A DNA stretch of 35,746 nt, taken from NCBI GenBank assembly GCA_002399435.1, contig DHDO01000090.1:5772-41517 (forward strand). The letters are read 5' to 3'. The notes under the pieces are model-generated. The model was not told the origin of the DNA, did no database searches, and saw only the letters and a list, made by a program, of their open reading frames with translations. Positions 25,171-33,818 of the stretch are shown piece after piece; positions within the stretch are counted from its first letter, which is position 1; every line of letters begins with the position of its first letter. This stretch comes from Firmicutes bacterium UBA4874 (GTDB lineage: Bacteria > Bacillota > Clostridia > Caldicoprobacterales > DTU083). The translations under genes and the position numbers were made by a program.

Positions 25171-26562
25171 TCATTTTTCACTGCTTTTCAAATCGTCCCC
25201 CACCTGATTGATATCGCCGGCTCCCATGGTAAGGATCAGATCACCGGGCCGGGCGTGTTTCCGGATCGTATCTTCAATTTCCTTAAAATCAGGAAGATAG
25301 GTGCAGTCCTGACCTTTTTTGGAGATTGCTTCCGCCAGCATCCTGGAACTGATCTCGCCGGTATCCTTTTCCCTTGCAGCATAGATATCAGCAAGGATCA
25401 GGGTATCCACTCCCCGAAAGGCTTCTGTAAATTCCCGGAAGAGCTTTTTCGTTCTGGTGTAGGTATGGGGCTGAAAGATGCACCATAATCGATTATGGGG
25501 ATAATGAAGGGCTGCCTGGATCGTTGCTTTGATTTCCGTGGGATGATGCGCATAATCGTCCACAATGGTTGCCCCGTTTTCCGTCTTTCCTTTGATTTCA
25601 AATCTTCTGTGGGCACCATGGTAAAGGGACACGGCATTTTTGATACGGTCCGCCGGGATGCCCATCACATCTGCTGCGGCAATGGAAGCCAGAGCGTTGT
25701 AGATATTGTGCCTGCCAGGCACTTTCAATCCGAAGGTTTCGAATGTCTTTCCATTTTTTACAGCCACGAAGCGTGCACAGCCCTTCTGATCATAGGAAAT
25801 CTCCTTTGCGCTCCAGTCGGCAGGATGATCGATTCCATAGGAAACAGTATGACAGTCTGCCTGATCCATTAATCTGGACACCAGAGGGTCATCGCCGCAG
25901 CCGATGACATAACCTGTGCTGGGGACGAGTGCGGCATATTTGACAAAGGAATCGTAAATCTGATCGATATCCCTGAAATAATCCAGATGATCCCGGTCAA
26001 TGTTCAGAATCAATGCCATATCCGGATGAAATTTCAGGAAACTGTCCACATATTCACAGGCCTCGGTAATAAAGTATTTGCTGTGGCCGGCCCGTACATT
26101 CCCGCCTATTTCATCCAGTTCTCCTCCGACCAGGATGGTGGGATCCAGGCCGGATCGGTTCATAATCATGGATAGCATGGAGGTCGTCGTCGTTTTTCCA
26201 TGGGTGCCGGATACACCGATGGCAAATGGATAGGTTTCCATGATCTGCCCCAGCAGGGTTGCCCGGTCCATACAGGGTATGTTCCTTTTTTTTGCTTCTG
26301 TCAGCTCCGGATTGTCTTCATGGATTGCTGCAGTATATATAATTAAATCAGCGCCTTCGATATTTTTGCCGTCATGTCCTTTGAAAACAGTAATGCCATT
26401 GTTGGAAAGGCGCTTTGTAAGGGGAGACATCCGAAGGTCCGAGCCGGACACATGGCAGCCTTTCTCATGCAGTATTTCTGCCAGCCCGCTCATGCTGATT
26501 CCGCCAATACCGATAAAATGTATATGTTTCCCCAAAAAGTCCCTGACATGGTAATCTTCCAT
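25171..26562 (-). CDS. murC: UDP-N-acetylmuramate--L-alanine ligase
   Basis: MurC adds L-alanine to UDP-MurNAc using ATP, the first amino-acid step of the peptidoglycan stem. The 463-residue product has the N-terminal nucleotide-binding HFIGIGGISMSGLAEIL (15-31), the ATP P-loop GTHGKTTTT (119-127), the LNIDRDHLDYF block, and the C-terminal DDYAHHPTEIKATIQA and GAGDINQ motifs. GTG 26571 is in frame but overlaps the AGGAG ribosome binding site, so ATG 26562 is the likely start. It appears to be transcribed alone from its own promoter. Confidence 0.96.
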   Translation of the reverse strand: MEDYHVRDFLGKHIHFIGIGGISMSGLAEILHEKGCHVSGSDLRMSPLTKRLSNNGITVFKGHDGKNIEGADLIIYTAAIHEDNPELTEAKKRNIPCMDRATLLGQIMETYPFAIGVSGTHGKTTTTSMLSMIMNRSGLDPTILVGGELDEIGGNVRAGHSKYFITEACEYVDSFLKFHPDMALILNIDRDHLDYFRDIDQIYDSFVKYAALVPSTGYVIGCGDDPLVSRLMDQADCHTVSYGIDHPADWSAKEISYDQKGCARFVAVKNGKTFETFGLKVPGRHNIYNALASIAAADVMGIPADRIKNAVSLYHGAHRRFEIKGKTENGATIVDDYAHHPTEIKATIQAALHYPHNRLWCIFQPHTYTRTKKLFREFTEAFRGVDTLILADIYAAREKDTGEISSRMLAEAISKKGQDCTYLPDFKEIEDTIRKHARPGDLILTMGAGDINQVGDDLKSSEK

Positions 26563-26665
26563 TCCATCCACTCCTCATGTATTTCCATACCGCCGGAAGC
26601 GGCTCCCACGGCAGAAAAAAATGGTAATTCTTATGATGACACTTCACCTAGAATTCATAATACCT

Positions 26666-26695
26666 ATTATATCCACGCATCTCACTTTTTATCAA
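26666..26695 (-). promoter_or_regulatory. Promoter of murC
   Basis: TTGATA (26695-26690) and TATAAT (26671-26666) on the minus strand are 18 bases apart, about 105 bases before the murC start. It diverges from the tRNA-Tyr promoter with only 29 bases between the two -35 boxes. Confidence 0.65.
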
Positions 26696-26724
26696 CAGGG
26701 GATCCAAAAAAAATTATTTTTGGG

Positions 26725-26753
26725 TTGACTTTGTGACGGCCTTCCGTTATAAT
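26725..26753 (+). promoter_or_regulatory. Promoter of tRNA-Tyr
   Basis: TTGACT (26725-26730) and TATAAT (26748-26753) are 17 bases apart, near consensus, as expected for a stable RNA gene. The tRNA begins about 50 bases downstream of the predicted start site. Confidence 0.8.
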
Positions 26754-26810
26754 TACATATTGTCAAGAGGTTGGCCCTGCTGCGAGTAAGCAGGAAGGGT
26801 GGACTGTTGC

Positions 26811-26895
26811 GGAGGAGTTCCCGAGTGGCTAAAGGGGGCAGACTGTAAATCTGTTAGCTGAGCTTTCGGTGGTTCGAATCCACCCTCCTCCACCA
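26811..26895 (+). tRNA. tRNA-Tyr (GTA), CCA encoded
   Basis: The acceptor arms GGAGGAG (26811-26817) and CTCCTCC (26885-26891) pair perfectly. The anticodon GTA is at 26845-26847 within a CAGA/TCTG stem. A long variable arm marks it as a class II tRNA, and GGTTCGAATCC forms the T loop. The discriminator is A, and CCA is encoded at 26893-26895. Confidence 0.96.
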
Positions 26896-26896
26896 T

Positions 26897-26934
26897 ATTG
26901 GTTATTTAATAGAAGATTGGTTATTTAATAGAAG
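26897..26934 (+). repeat. Perfect 19-bp tandem duplication after tRNA-Tyr
   Basis: ATTGGTTATTTAATAGAAG occurs twice without gap, at 26897-26915 and 26916-26934, between the tRNA 3' end and its terminator. It is AT-rich and does not resemble the tRNA, so it is not an integration att duplication. Confidence 0.9.
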
Positions 26935-26960
26935 TCGGTTGAATGAGCAGCCGGCTTTTT
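26934..26960 (+). terminator. Terminator of tRNA-Tyr
   Basis: GTCGGTTG (26934-26941) pairs with CAGCCGGC (26948-26955), an 8-bp stem with two G-T pairs and a six-base loop, followed by TTTTT. Confidence 0.8.
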
Positions 26961-27064
26961 CCTTTGCATTTTCCATTTTTTTATCCGTTTTTCGTAATAT
27001 GAAAAATTTATACACTCGTATTGTATTGGAACAGGTTAACAGGTTTTTGGGGAGGGCTAAAATC

Positions 27065-27853
27065 ATGATTGAAGTGCAGCATCTATGTAAAACCTTTTAT
27101 GTCGCCAGGCGCGGCGCCGGTTTCGGGCAGGCACTCCATTCGCTTTTTCATAAAGATTATGAAGAGATCAGGGCACTGGACGACGTCTCCTTTTCCATTC
27201 AGGAAGGGGAGATGGTCGGATATATCGGGCCAAATGGCGCCGGGAAATCCTCTACGATCAAGATCCTGAGTGGTATCCTTGTCCCGGACGGCGGAAGCTG
27301 CATCATCAATGGCCGGGTTCCATGGCAGGACCGTATTTCCCATGTCCGGGAGATCGGGGTTGTTTTCGGGCAGCGCACGCAATTGTGGTGGGATGTCCCG
27401 GTGATGGATTCCTATGAGCTTCTCAGGGATATCTATGGAGTTCCGGAAGCCATCTATCAGGAAAATCTGGAAGAACTTACGGATCTGTTGAACCTGTCGG
27501 AGCTTTTGAAAACACCTGTAAGGCAGCTGTCTCTGGGGCAGCGGATGCGGTGTGAAATTGCGGCTTCCCTTCTGCATAATCCGAGAATATTGTTTCTGGA
27601 CGAACCGACCATTGGACTGGATGCCGTTTCGAAACTGGCTGTCCGGAAGTTCATTCTGAGACGCAATCAGCTTCATCATACCACTGTGATTCTGACCACA
27701 CATGATATGCAGGATATCGAAGCACTGACGAAAAGGATCATTTTGATCGGCAAAGGGAAGATTCTTCTGGATGGAACCCTGGATGACATTCCGGGATCCC
27801 ATGGGAACATGGAGCAGGCCATGGCGGATCTTTACCGTAACTACGGAATATAG
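27065..27853 (+). CDS. ABC exporter ATP-binding protein (ABC-2 type)
   Basis: This is the ATPase of an ABC-2 exporter (262 residues): Walker A GPNGAGKSS (55-63), a Q loop in VVFGQRTQLWWDVP, the variant signature LSLGQRMRCEIA, Walker B ILFLDEPTIGLD and the switch histidine in LTTHDM. LSLGQ in place of LSGGQ and the QLWWD segment are hallmarks of a subgroup paired with two ABC2_membrane_6 (DUF990)-like permeases, as here. The substrate is unknown; relatives are annotated as drug or polymer exporters without much proof. ATG 27065 follows GGGGAGGG; the frame is open further back but has no better site. Confidence 0.9.
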   Translation: MIEVQHLCKTFYVARRGAGFGQALHSLFHKDYEEIRALDDVSFSIQEGEMVGYIGPNGAGKSSTIKILSGILVPDGGSCIINGRVPWQDRISHVREIGVVFGQRTQLWWDVPVMDSYELLRDIYGVPEAIYQENLEELTDLLNLSELLKTPVRQLSLGQRMRCEIAASLLHNPRILFLDEPTIGLDAVSKLAVRKFILRRNQLHHTTVILTTHDMQDIEALTKRIILIGKGKILLDGTLDDIPGSHGNMEQAMADLYRNYGI

Positions 27854-27866
27854 GGGAGCAGATGGA

Positions 27867-28670
27867 ATGAAAAAATATTTTTCCTTTTTCCGGCTCCGGT
27901 TTTCCATGGGGCTCCAATACCGGGCGGCAGCCCTTGCGGGCATTGCTACACAGGCTTTTTGGGGAGGCCTGGAGATTCTGATGTTCCGCGCCTTTTACCG
28001 GGCCGACCCTTTGGCGTTTCCGATGAGTCTGGAATCCACCAGTGCATATATATGGCTTCAGCAGGCTTTTTTGGCGCTTTTTATGGGATGGGTGATGGAA
28101 AATGAAATCTTTGCGAGCATTCAAAGCGGAAATATCGTCTATGAACTGTGCAGGCCCATCGGCCTTTACCGGATGCTGTTTGTCCGATCCCTGGCATATC
28201 GGCTCTCAAGAGCTGTGCTGCGTTGTTTTCCGATTTTGCTGATGGCCGCGTTTCTGCCTTCGCCTTATGGGATTGCCCTTCCGCCAAGCCCTGCCGCCGG
28301 TATGTTGTTCCTGCTGGGGATGGTATTGGGACTCTTCGTCACGGTGGCATTTACCATGCTGATTTACAGTCTGACATTCTTTACAATATCGCCGGCAGGA
28401 ATCCGTATGGTGGCATTGTCTGCGTTGGAAATCCTGTCCGGTTCCATTCTGCCAATACCATTTTTCCCCAAAGGGTTACAGGGAGTCCTGGAAATCCTTC
28501 CTTTTGCAGCCATGCAGAATGTGCCTCTAAGGATCTACAGCGGGGATATTTCAGGAAACGAAGCAATCCGTGCGCTTTCCCTGCAGGCCTTCTGGCTTGT
28601 GGTGCTGGTTGGCACGGGAGTGATCCTGATGAGCAGGGCATCCAAAAAAGTTACATTACAGGGAGGATGA
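27867..28670 (+). CDS. ABC-2 exporter permease, first subunit
   Basis: This is a 267-residue membrane protein with about six hydrophobic segments (around 23-40, 60-75, 115-135, 140-170, 175-200, 238-258). It has the family-type segment NIVYELCRPIGLYRMLFVRSL in the cytoplasmic coupling region and SGSILPIPFFPKGLQ before the last helices. It starts 13 bases after the ATPase gene and its TGA overlaps an in-frame ATG of the next permease. With the ATPase and second permease it should form a heterodimeric exporter. Confidence 0.85.
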   Translation: MKKYFSFFRLRFSMGLQYRAAALAGIATQAFWGGLEILMFRAFYRADPLAFPMSLESTSAYIWLQQAFLALFMGWVMENEIFASIQSGNIVYELCRPIGLYRMLFVRSLAYRLSRAVLRCFPILLMAAFLPSPYGIALPPSPAAGMLFLLGMVLGLFVTVAFTMLIYSLTFFTISPAGIRMVALSALEILSGSILPIPFFPKGLQGVLEILPFAAMQNVPLRIYSGDISGNEAIRALSLQAFWLVVLVGTGVILMSRASKKVTLQGG

Positions 28671-28672
28671 CA

Positions 28673-29461
28673 ATGGGTGGTTTACGTCTTTATAAAAGGT
28701 ATTTTCTGATACAGGTAAAGAGCGCAATGCAGTATAAGACTTCTTTTCTTCTGACAACAATCGGACAGTTCCTTACCTCTTTCAATGTCTTTCTTGGCAT
28801 CTACTTTATGTTTCAGCGGTTTCATGCAGTGGAGGGATTCACCTACAGTGAAGTCCTGCTCTGCTTTTCGATCACTCTGATGGAGTTTTCCCTGGCAGAG
28901 GCATTTTTCAGGGGATTTGACACCTTTTCAGGGATCATCAGCAACGGGGAGTTTGACCGGATCATGGTGCGGCCCAGAAATGAAATCCTGCAGGTACTGG
29001 GCAGCAGGATTGAACTCACCAGAATCGGAAGATTTCTTCAGGCTGCCGTTCTGTTTGTTTACGGAATCATGAAAAGTCATGTGTTGTGGTCATGGGACAA
29101 GGCAGTTACCGTTCTTTTTATGCTCATTGGAGGAACTGCGGTATTTTCCGGGCTGTTTCTGATTTATGCCGCGATCTGTTTCTTTACCCTGGAAGGATTG
29201 GAATTCATGAACATACTGACCGACGGCGCCAGGGAATACGGGAAATATCCCATCAGCATCTATGGGAAACGGGTACTGCAATTTTGTACCTTTGTCATCC
29301 CCTATGCCTTGATACAGTATTATCCCATCTGTTACATCCTGGAGAAAAACAGTTCCTGGTGGTATCCTTTTCTTCCCTTATTGGCCATATTGTTTCTGAT
29401 TCCATGTCTGTGCCTATGGAAGTTTGGGGTTCATCACTACAAATCAACGGGAAGCTATTGA
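28673..29461 (+). CDS. ABC-2 exporter permease, second subunit
   Basis: This 262-residue membrane protein has about six hydrophobic segments and the pattern of the partner permease: an N-terminal basic amphipathic stretch (GGLRLYKRYFLIQVKSAMQY), then a coupling loop with SNGEFDRIMVRPRNEILQVL matching the first subunit's NIVYELCRP loop. ATG 28667 overlaps the preceding stop, but GGGAGG lies directly against it, so ATG 28673 (6-base spacer) is the likely start. The C-terminal CLWKFGVHHYKSTGS is typical of DUF990-like permeases. The promoter of the metK leader begins 12 bases after its stop. Confidence 0.85.
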   Translation: MGGLRLYKRYFLIQVKSAMQYKTSFLLTTIGQFLTSFNVFLGIYFMFQRFHAVEGFTYSEVLLCFSITLMEFSLAEAFFRGFDTFSGIISNGEFDRIMVRPRNEILQVLGSRIELTRIGRFLQAAVLFVYGIMKSHVLWSWDKAVTVLFMLIGGTAVFSGLFLIYAAICFFTLEGLEFMNILTDGAREYGKYPISIYGKRVLQFCTFVIPYALIQYYPICYILEKNSSWWYPFLPLLAILFLIPCLCLWKFGVHHYKSTGSY

Positions 29462-29472
29462 TTGAATTTTAT

Positions 29473-29500
29473 TTGACAAATTTTTTTGCTGTGATAGAAT
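29473..29500 (+). promoter_or_regulatory. Promoter of the metK leader
   Basis: TTGACA (29473-29478) and TAGAAT (29495-29500) are 16 bases apart, with a T-rich spacer. It lies directly ahead of the SAM riboswitch. Confidence 0.75.
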
Positions 29501-29522
29501 ACAAGCATAGCAGAATATTGAT

Positions 29523-29668
29523 ACCTTATCCAGAGAGGTGGAGGGATGGGCCCGATGAAACCCGGCAACCGCTTGATGATTCAAGCCCGGTGCCAATTCC
29601 CGCAAGATATTTATATCTTGAAAGATGAGGACAAGACAGGAACCCATCTTTCGGATGGGCTTTTTTAA
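29523..29668 (+). promoter_or_regulatory. SAM-I (S-box) riboswitch with terminator
   Basis: The core CAGAGAGGTGGAGGGATGGG and CCCGATGAAACCCGGCAACC match the S-box consensus, including the kink-turn and SAM-contacting bases. P1 is formed by CTTATC (from 29525) and GATGAG (about 29624-29629). The terminator is CCCATC (29643-29648) with GATGGG (29654-29659) and a T-run to 29666. High SAM should stabilise the aptamer and allow termination before metK, which starts 100 bases further on. Confidence 0.95.
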
Positions 29669-29768
29669 TGCGAACATTCGTCCCTTTGGGGAAGGGCAGG
29701 GATAGAGGCTATCTTTATTTTTTGCACATTAACGGGGCATGTATTGCCCAAATGCTGGGAGGAAAATT

Positions 29769-30974
29769 ATGAACAAAAAACTGTTTACTTCCGAATCCGT
29801 TACGGAAGGACATCCGGACAAGATCTGTGATCAGATCGCGGACGCGGTTCTGGATGCCATTCTGGAACAGGACCCCAATGGGAGAGTCGCCTGTGAGACG
29901 GCAGTTACCACCGGGATGGTTCTGGTTATGGGGGAGATCTCCACAAGCTGCTATGTGGATATTCCGAAAATTGCGCGGGATACCATCCGGGACATCGGCT
30001 ATACCAGGGCAAAGTATGGATTTGACGCGGATACCTGTGCGGTCCTTACTTCCATTCACGAGCAGTCTCCCGATATCGCTCTGGGGGTCGACAAAGCCCT
30101 GGAGGCAAAAACAGGCGGTTCGGAGGACGGGACGGAAATCGGCGCCGGGGATCAGGGCATGATGTTCGGATATGCCTGCAGGGAAACGCCGGAGCTGATG
30201 CCGATGCCCATTGCCCTGGCACATAAGCTGACCAGGAGGCTGGCAGACGTGCGGAAGCAGGGGAAGCTGGATTATCTGCGGCCGGACGGAAAGGCCCAGG
30301 TTACGGTGGAATACGAAGAGGATGTGCCCGTTCGGGTGGATACCGTGGTTGTTTCCACACAGCACAGTCCGAAGGTGGATCATGACACCATTGAAAAAGA
30401 TATCATTGAATGGGTCATCAAGCCGGTTCTTCCTGCGGAGCTTCTGGACGAAAACACAAAGTATCTGGTCAATCCCACCGGACGTTTTGCCGTGGGTGGT
30501 CCCCAGGGGGACTCTGGTCTGACCGGCAGGAAGATCATTGTGGATACTTACGGCGGCTATGCACGGCATGGCGGCGGCTCTTTTTCCGGAAAGGATCCGA
30601 CCAAGATGGATCGTTCCGCAACCTATGCGGCGCGTTACCTTGCCAAGAATATCGTGGCGGCGGATATCGCGGATCAGTGCGAGATTGAGCTGGCCTATGC
30701 CATCGGGGTTGCAAAGCCGGTTTCCGTTGCGGTGAACACCTTCGGGACACATCGCATACCGGAGGAGCAGATTGTGGAACTGATCAATAAAAACTTTGAT
30801 CTGCGTCCGTCTTCCATTATCAAAAGTCTGGACCTGAGAAGACCGATCTACCGGCAGGTAGCAGCTTACGGACATTTTGGGCGACCGGATCTGGATCTTC
30901 CGTGGGAGAAAACGGATCTGGCGGATACGCTTCGCAAACAGGCATTTGAAAAACAAAAAGCCTTCGTGAAATAG
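29769..30974 (+). CDS. metK: S-adenosylmethionine synthetase
   Basis: MetK makes SAM from methionine and ATP. The 401-residue product is full length: [20 protein letters not shown] at the N-terminus, the [12 protein letters not shown] hexapeptide region, the P-loop-like [16 protein letters not shown], and the C-terminal [17 protein letters not shown] 29769 follows GGGAGG. Control by the S-box upstream closes a feedback loop on its product. The MTA/SAH deaminase-family gene at 22577 acts on by-products of the same cofactor. Confidence 0.98.
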   Translation: MNKKLFTSESVTEGHPDKICDQIADAVLDAILEQDPNGRVACETAVTTGMVLVMGEISTSCYVDIPKIARDTIRDIGYTRAKYGFDADTCAVLTSIHEQSPDIALGVDKALEAKTGGSEDGTEIGAGDQGMMFGYACRETPELMPMPIALAHKLTRRLADVRKQGKLDYLRPDGKAQVTVEYEEDVPVRVDTVVVSTQHSPKVDHDTIEKDIIEWVIKPVLPAELLDENTKYLVNPTGRFAVGGPQGDSGLTGRKIIVDTYGGYARHGGGSFSGKDPTKMDRSATYAARYLAKNIVAADIADQCEIELAYAIGVAKPVSVAVNTFGTHRIPEEQIVELINKNFDLRPSSIIKSLDLRRPIYRQVAAYGHFGRPDLDLPWEKTDLADTLRKQAFEKQKAFVK

Positions 30975-30987
30975 GCAAAGTCACCGG

Positions 30988-31053
30988 GATCCTCCTGTCT
31001 GCATACCATATATTATCCAATGGAAAGGTAGTATGCGGTAAGACAGGAGGGTC
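30988..31053 (+). promoter_or_regulatory. Long hairpin enclosing the ribosome binding site of the next gene
   Basis: GATCCTCCTGTCT (30988-31000) pairs with AGACAGGAGGGTC (31041-31053) over 13 bp with one G-T pair. An inner GCATAC (31001-31006)/GTATGC (31031-31036) extends the stem. The 3' arm contains AGGAGG, the ribosome binding site of the gene starting at 31058, and is followed by TTTTA. It may serve both as the metK terminator and as a translation block for the next gene. Confidence 0.75.
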
Positions 31054-31057
31054 TTTT

Positions 31058-31414
31058 ATGTATATAGAACCTTACATAGTGATTCCATTATGGATCTTCG
31101 CCATATTTGGATTCCTGTATTTTCTGTTTCTGGTTTTTATCAGTCTGGATAGAATCCGGAAAAAGAAAAACGAAGTCTATACCCTGGTGATTTCTGCAAG
31201 AAATCAGGAAGATGCCATTGAGGGAATGGTCCGTGGTTTGCTTCTGAACGCCGGACTGGATTCCACGGAGGAAAAGCTGCTGCAGATTGTATTGATTGAT
31301 CTGGGATCCTGTGACAGGACGCCAAAGATCATGGAAAGCCTGTCGCGGGATTATTCCGTGGTCAAACTGATCAAGCCGGAGGATTTGCCCGGGTATCTTC
31401 GAAGTTTGCTTTAA
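31058..31414 (+). CDS. Membrane-anchored GT2-like short protein
   Basis: The 118-residue product has one membrane helix (about 8-30) followed by a basic stretch (RIRKKKNE) and a domain like the first half of a family 2 glycosyltransferase: VISARNQEDAIEGMVRGLL (44-62) and VLIDLGSCDRTPKIME (78-93), corresponding to the usual VVIPARNEEE and VDDGSTDRT strands. The rest of a GT-A fold, including the DxD metal motif and acceptor region, is missing. It is therefore unlikely to be a working transferase and may be a remnant or a nucleotide-sugar-binding accessory. It lies between metK and recD2. Confidence 0.75.
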   Translation: MYIEPYIVIPLWIFAIFGFLYFLFLVFISLDRIRKKKNEVYTLVISARNQEDAIEGMVRGLLLNAGLDSTEEKLLQIVLIDLGSCDRTPKIMESLSRDYSVVKLIKPEDLPGYLRSLL

Positions 31415-31523
31415 AAGCTTGTAATTTCCTTACTTTTCCGGTACCATATTCATTGGGAAGACAATCGGGGAATCACCGGTCATGGGCTATCGGGTTTCCC
31501 AACGGCAAACCAAGGTGAAAAGA

Positions 31524-33758
31524 ATGGAACAGGTAATCGGTATTATAGAGGATATTGTCTTCCGCAATGAAGACAACGGTTTTTCCGTCGTGGAGTTGCG
31601 GGAAGAGAGCACCAATCTGGAAGTCACCGCAGTGGGAAACTTTCCCTTTATCAATCCGGGGGAACGGGTCCGGCTGGAGGGGGAATGGACGACTCATCCG
31701 GAGTATGGACGGCAGCTGAAGATGGAAACCTACAGCAGTGTGGCACCTTCCAATCTTGTGGGTATGGAAAATTACCTGGCTTCCGGACTGATCAAGGGAG
31801 TCGGGCCTTCCACTGCCCGGAAGCTGGTGGAGACTTTCGGGCTGGATGTACTGGACATCATTCAGTTCAACCCCGGACGGCTGAAAGAGGTGGAGGGCAT
31901 CGGCAGCACCAGGGCGGAAATGATTGCTTCTTCCTTTTCGGAGCAGAAGGAAATCCGTGAAGTGATGATTTTTCTGCAGTCCTATGGGATTACCACCACC
32001 TATGCCATGAAGATCTACAAGGCATACGGCAAAAGAACCATGAACCTGGTGCGGGAGAATCCCTATCGTCTGGCGGAGGATGTGACGGGGATCGGCTTTA
32101 AGACAGCGGACCGGATCGCTGTGAGCATGGGGATTGATATGCATTCTCCCTACCGCGTTACGGCCGGGACAAAATATGTCCTGTCCCGGGCCGCTGATAA
32201 CGGGCATACCTATCTGCCAAAGGGAGAACTGATGGAAAAAGCCTGTCGGCTTCTGTCCGTGGAGGAGACTCTTGTGGACAATGCCCTGATGTCCCTGGCC
32301 TTGTCCCAGGGGATTGTAATGGAAGAAAGGGAGGACCATACTGCCGTTTACCTTTCCGCTTTCTTTCAGGCAGAAGCCGGAACGGCCAAAATGCTCCGGG
32401 ATTTATCCTCGGAGGAGATTTCCGACCCGGTCCGGGACATGGAGGAAAAAATCCGCCGTTTTGAAAAAAAGCACGATATCCGCCTGGCCGGCCGGCAGAA
32501 GGAAGCGGTTGTCCAGGCCATGCAAAACGGAGTGGTGGTCATAACCGGCGGGCCCGGTACCGGGAAAACCACCACCATCAACTGCATCATTGAGCTCCTG
32601 AAGCAGGAGGGCCTTTCGGTGGAACTGGCTGCCCCCACCGGCCGGGCAGCAAAAAGAATGACGGAAGCATCCGGTCGGGAGGCCAGGACCCTGCATCGGC
32701 TATTGGAATACGGTTCCCGGGATGAGGAAGGGGACCACTTTCAGCGGAATGAGGACAACCCCTTGAAAACCGACGCAGTGATCATTGATGAGATGTCCAT
32801 GGTGGATATCCTGCTATTCTACCATTTTCTGAAAGCGCTTCGTCCGGGGACCCGTCTGGTTCTGGTCGGAGATGTGGACCAGCTTCCCTCCGTGGGGCCC
32901 GGCAGCGTTCTGAAGGACATCATCCAGAGCGGAATCGTCTGTGTCGTCCAGCTGACCGAGATCTTTCGCCAGGCACGGGAAAGCATGATCGTTCTGAATG
33001 CCCATCGGATCAATCACGGGGAATTGCCAATACTCAATGTAAAAAACAAGGACTTCTTTTTGGACCGCAGGGAGAATGCGGAAGAGGTCTTGACGACCCT
33101 GATCGACTTGCTGACCCGCAGGCTGCCCGGCTATGGGGATTATGATCCCCTGAAGGATATCCAGATCCTGGCGCCCATGCGGAAGGGAATGGTCGGTGTG
33201 AATCATCTCAATACGGAGCTGCAGAGCGTATTGAATCCTCCCGCATCCTTCAGGAAAGAGAAACGTTACCGGGAAACGATATTCCGTCAGGGAGACAAGG
33301 TCATGCAGATCAAAAACAATTATCAGCTTTCCTGGTCCAAACCGGTGTCGGTCGGGAAAGAAGACACTGTGGAAGGGGAGGGCGTGTTCAACGGCGATAT
33401 GGGCTTTGTTCAGGATATTGACGGGGAGGAACAGACCCTGACCGTACTCTTTGATGATGAAAGGACCGTGGTGTATGACTTTTCCCAGCTGGATGAGCTG
33501 GAGCTGGCCTATGCCATTACCATTCACAAGAGTCAGGGAAGTGAATTTCCCATAATTGTGATTCCCCTTGTATCCGGCCCGCCCATGCTGATGACCCGCA
33601 ACCTTCTTTACACCGGAGTGACGCGGGCCAGGAAGATGGTTGTGCTGGTTGGAAAGGAAAAAATCATCGGGCGGATGGTGGCAAACAATCACATTGCCAG
33701 GAGGTACTCCGGTCTGGCGGAACGCCTGAAGGTGGCATACGGGATGAAGAACCTTTGA
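31524..33758 (+). CDS. recD2: ATP-dependent DNA helicase RecD2
   Basis: RecD2 is a 5'-3' SF1B helicase found in bacteria without RecBCD and involved in repair and fork stability. In 744 residues: an N-terminal OB-like domain (1-75), helix-hairpin-helix segments (LIKGVGPSTARKLVE at 89-103, RLKEVEGIGSTRAEM), the Walker A GGPGTGKT (342-349), the DEAD-like IDEMS (421-425), VGDVDQLPSVGPGS, and motif VI YTGVTRAR. The pin and SH3-like insert with TIHKSQGSEFP is intact. ATG 31482 would add 14 residues, but AAGGTG ahead of ATG 31524 and the usual N-terminus favour the latter. Confidence 0.96.
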   Translation: MEQVIGIIEDIVFRNEDNGFSVVELREESTNLEVTAVGNFPFINPGERVRLEGEWTTHPEYGRQLKMETYSSVAPSNLVGMENYLASGLIKGVGPSTARKLVETFGLDVLDIIQFNPGRLKEVEGIGSTRAEMIASSFSEQKEIREVMIFLQSYGITTTYAMKIYKAYGKRTMNLVRENPYRLAEDVTGIGFKTADRIAVSMGIDMHSPYRVTAGTKYVLSRAADNGHTYLPKGELMEKACRLLSVEETLVDNALMSLALSQGIVMEEREDHTAVYLSAFFQAEAGTAKMLRDLSSEEISDPVRDMEEKIRRFEKKHDIRLAGRQKEAVVQAMQNGVVVITGGPGTGKTTTINCIIELLKQEGLSVELAAPTGRAAKRMTEASGREARTLHRLLEYGSRDEEGDHFQRNEDNPLKTDAVIIDEMSMVDILLFYHFLKALRPGTRLVLVGDVDQLPSVGPGSVLKDIIQSGIVCVVQLTEIFRQARESMIVLNAHRINHGELPILNVKNKDFFLDRRENAEEVLTTLIDLLTRRLPGYGDYDPLKDIQILAPMRKGMVGVNHLNTELQSVLNPPASFRKEKRYRETIFRQGDKVMQIKNNYQLSWSKPVSVGKEDTVEGEGVFNGDMGFVQDIDGEEQTLTVLFDDERTVVYDFSQLDELELAYAITIHKSQGSEFPIIVIPLVSGPPMLMTRNLLYTGVTRARKMVVLVGKEKIIGRMVANNHIARRYSGLAERLKVAYGMKNL

Positions 33759-33818
33759 TGATGGTAGTTTGAGTTGGTTTTTTATTTTACGAAAAGGGAG
33801 GGGAAAGGCATCTGCCCA

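Noticed and set aside
26811..26960. Integration site of a mobile element at tRNA-Tyr
   Set aside because: The repeat after the tRNA is not a copy of the tRNA 3' end, and no integrase, recombinase or phage gene is in the window.
29715..30956. A 413-codon open frame antisense to metK
   Set aside because: It mirrors metK exactly, including its leader end, and has no ribosome binding site or domain; metK is unambiguous.
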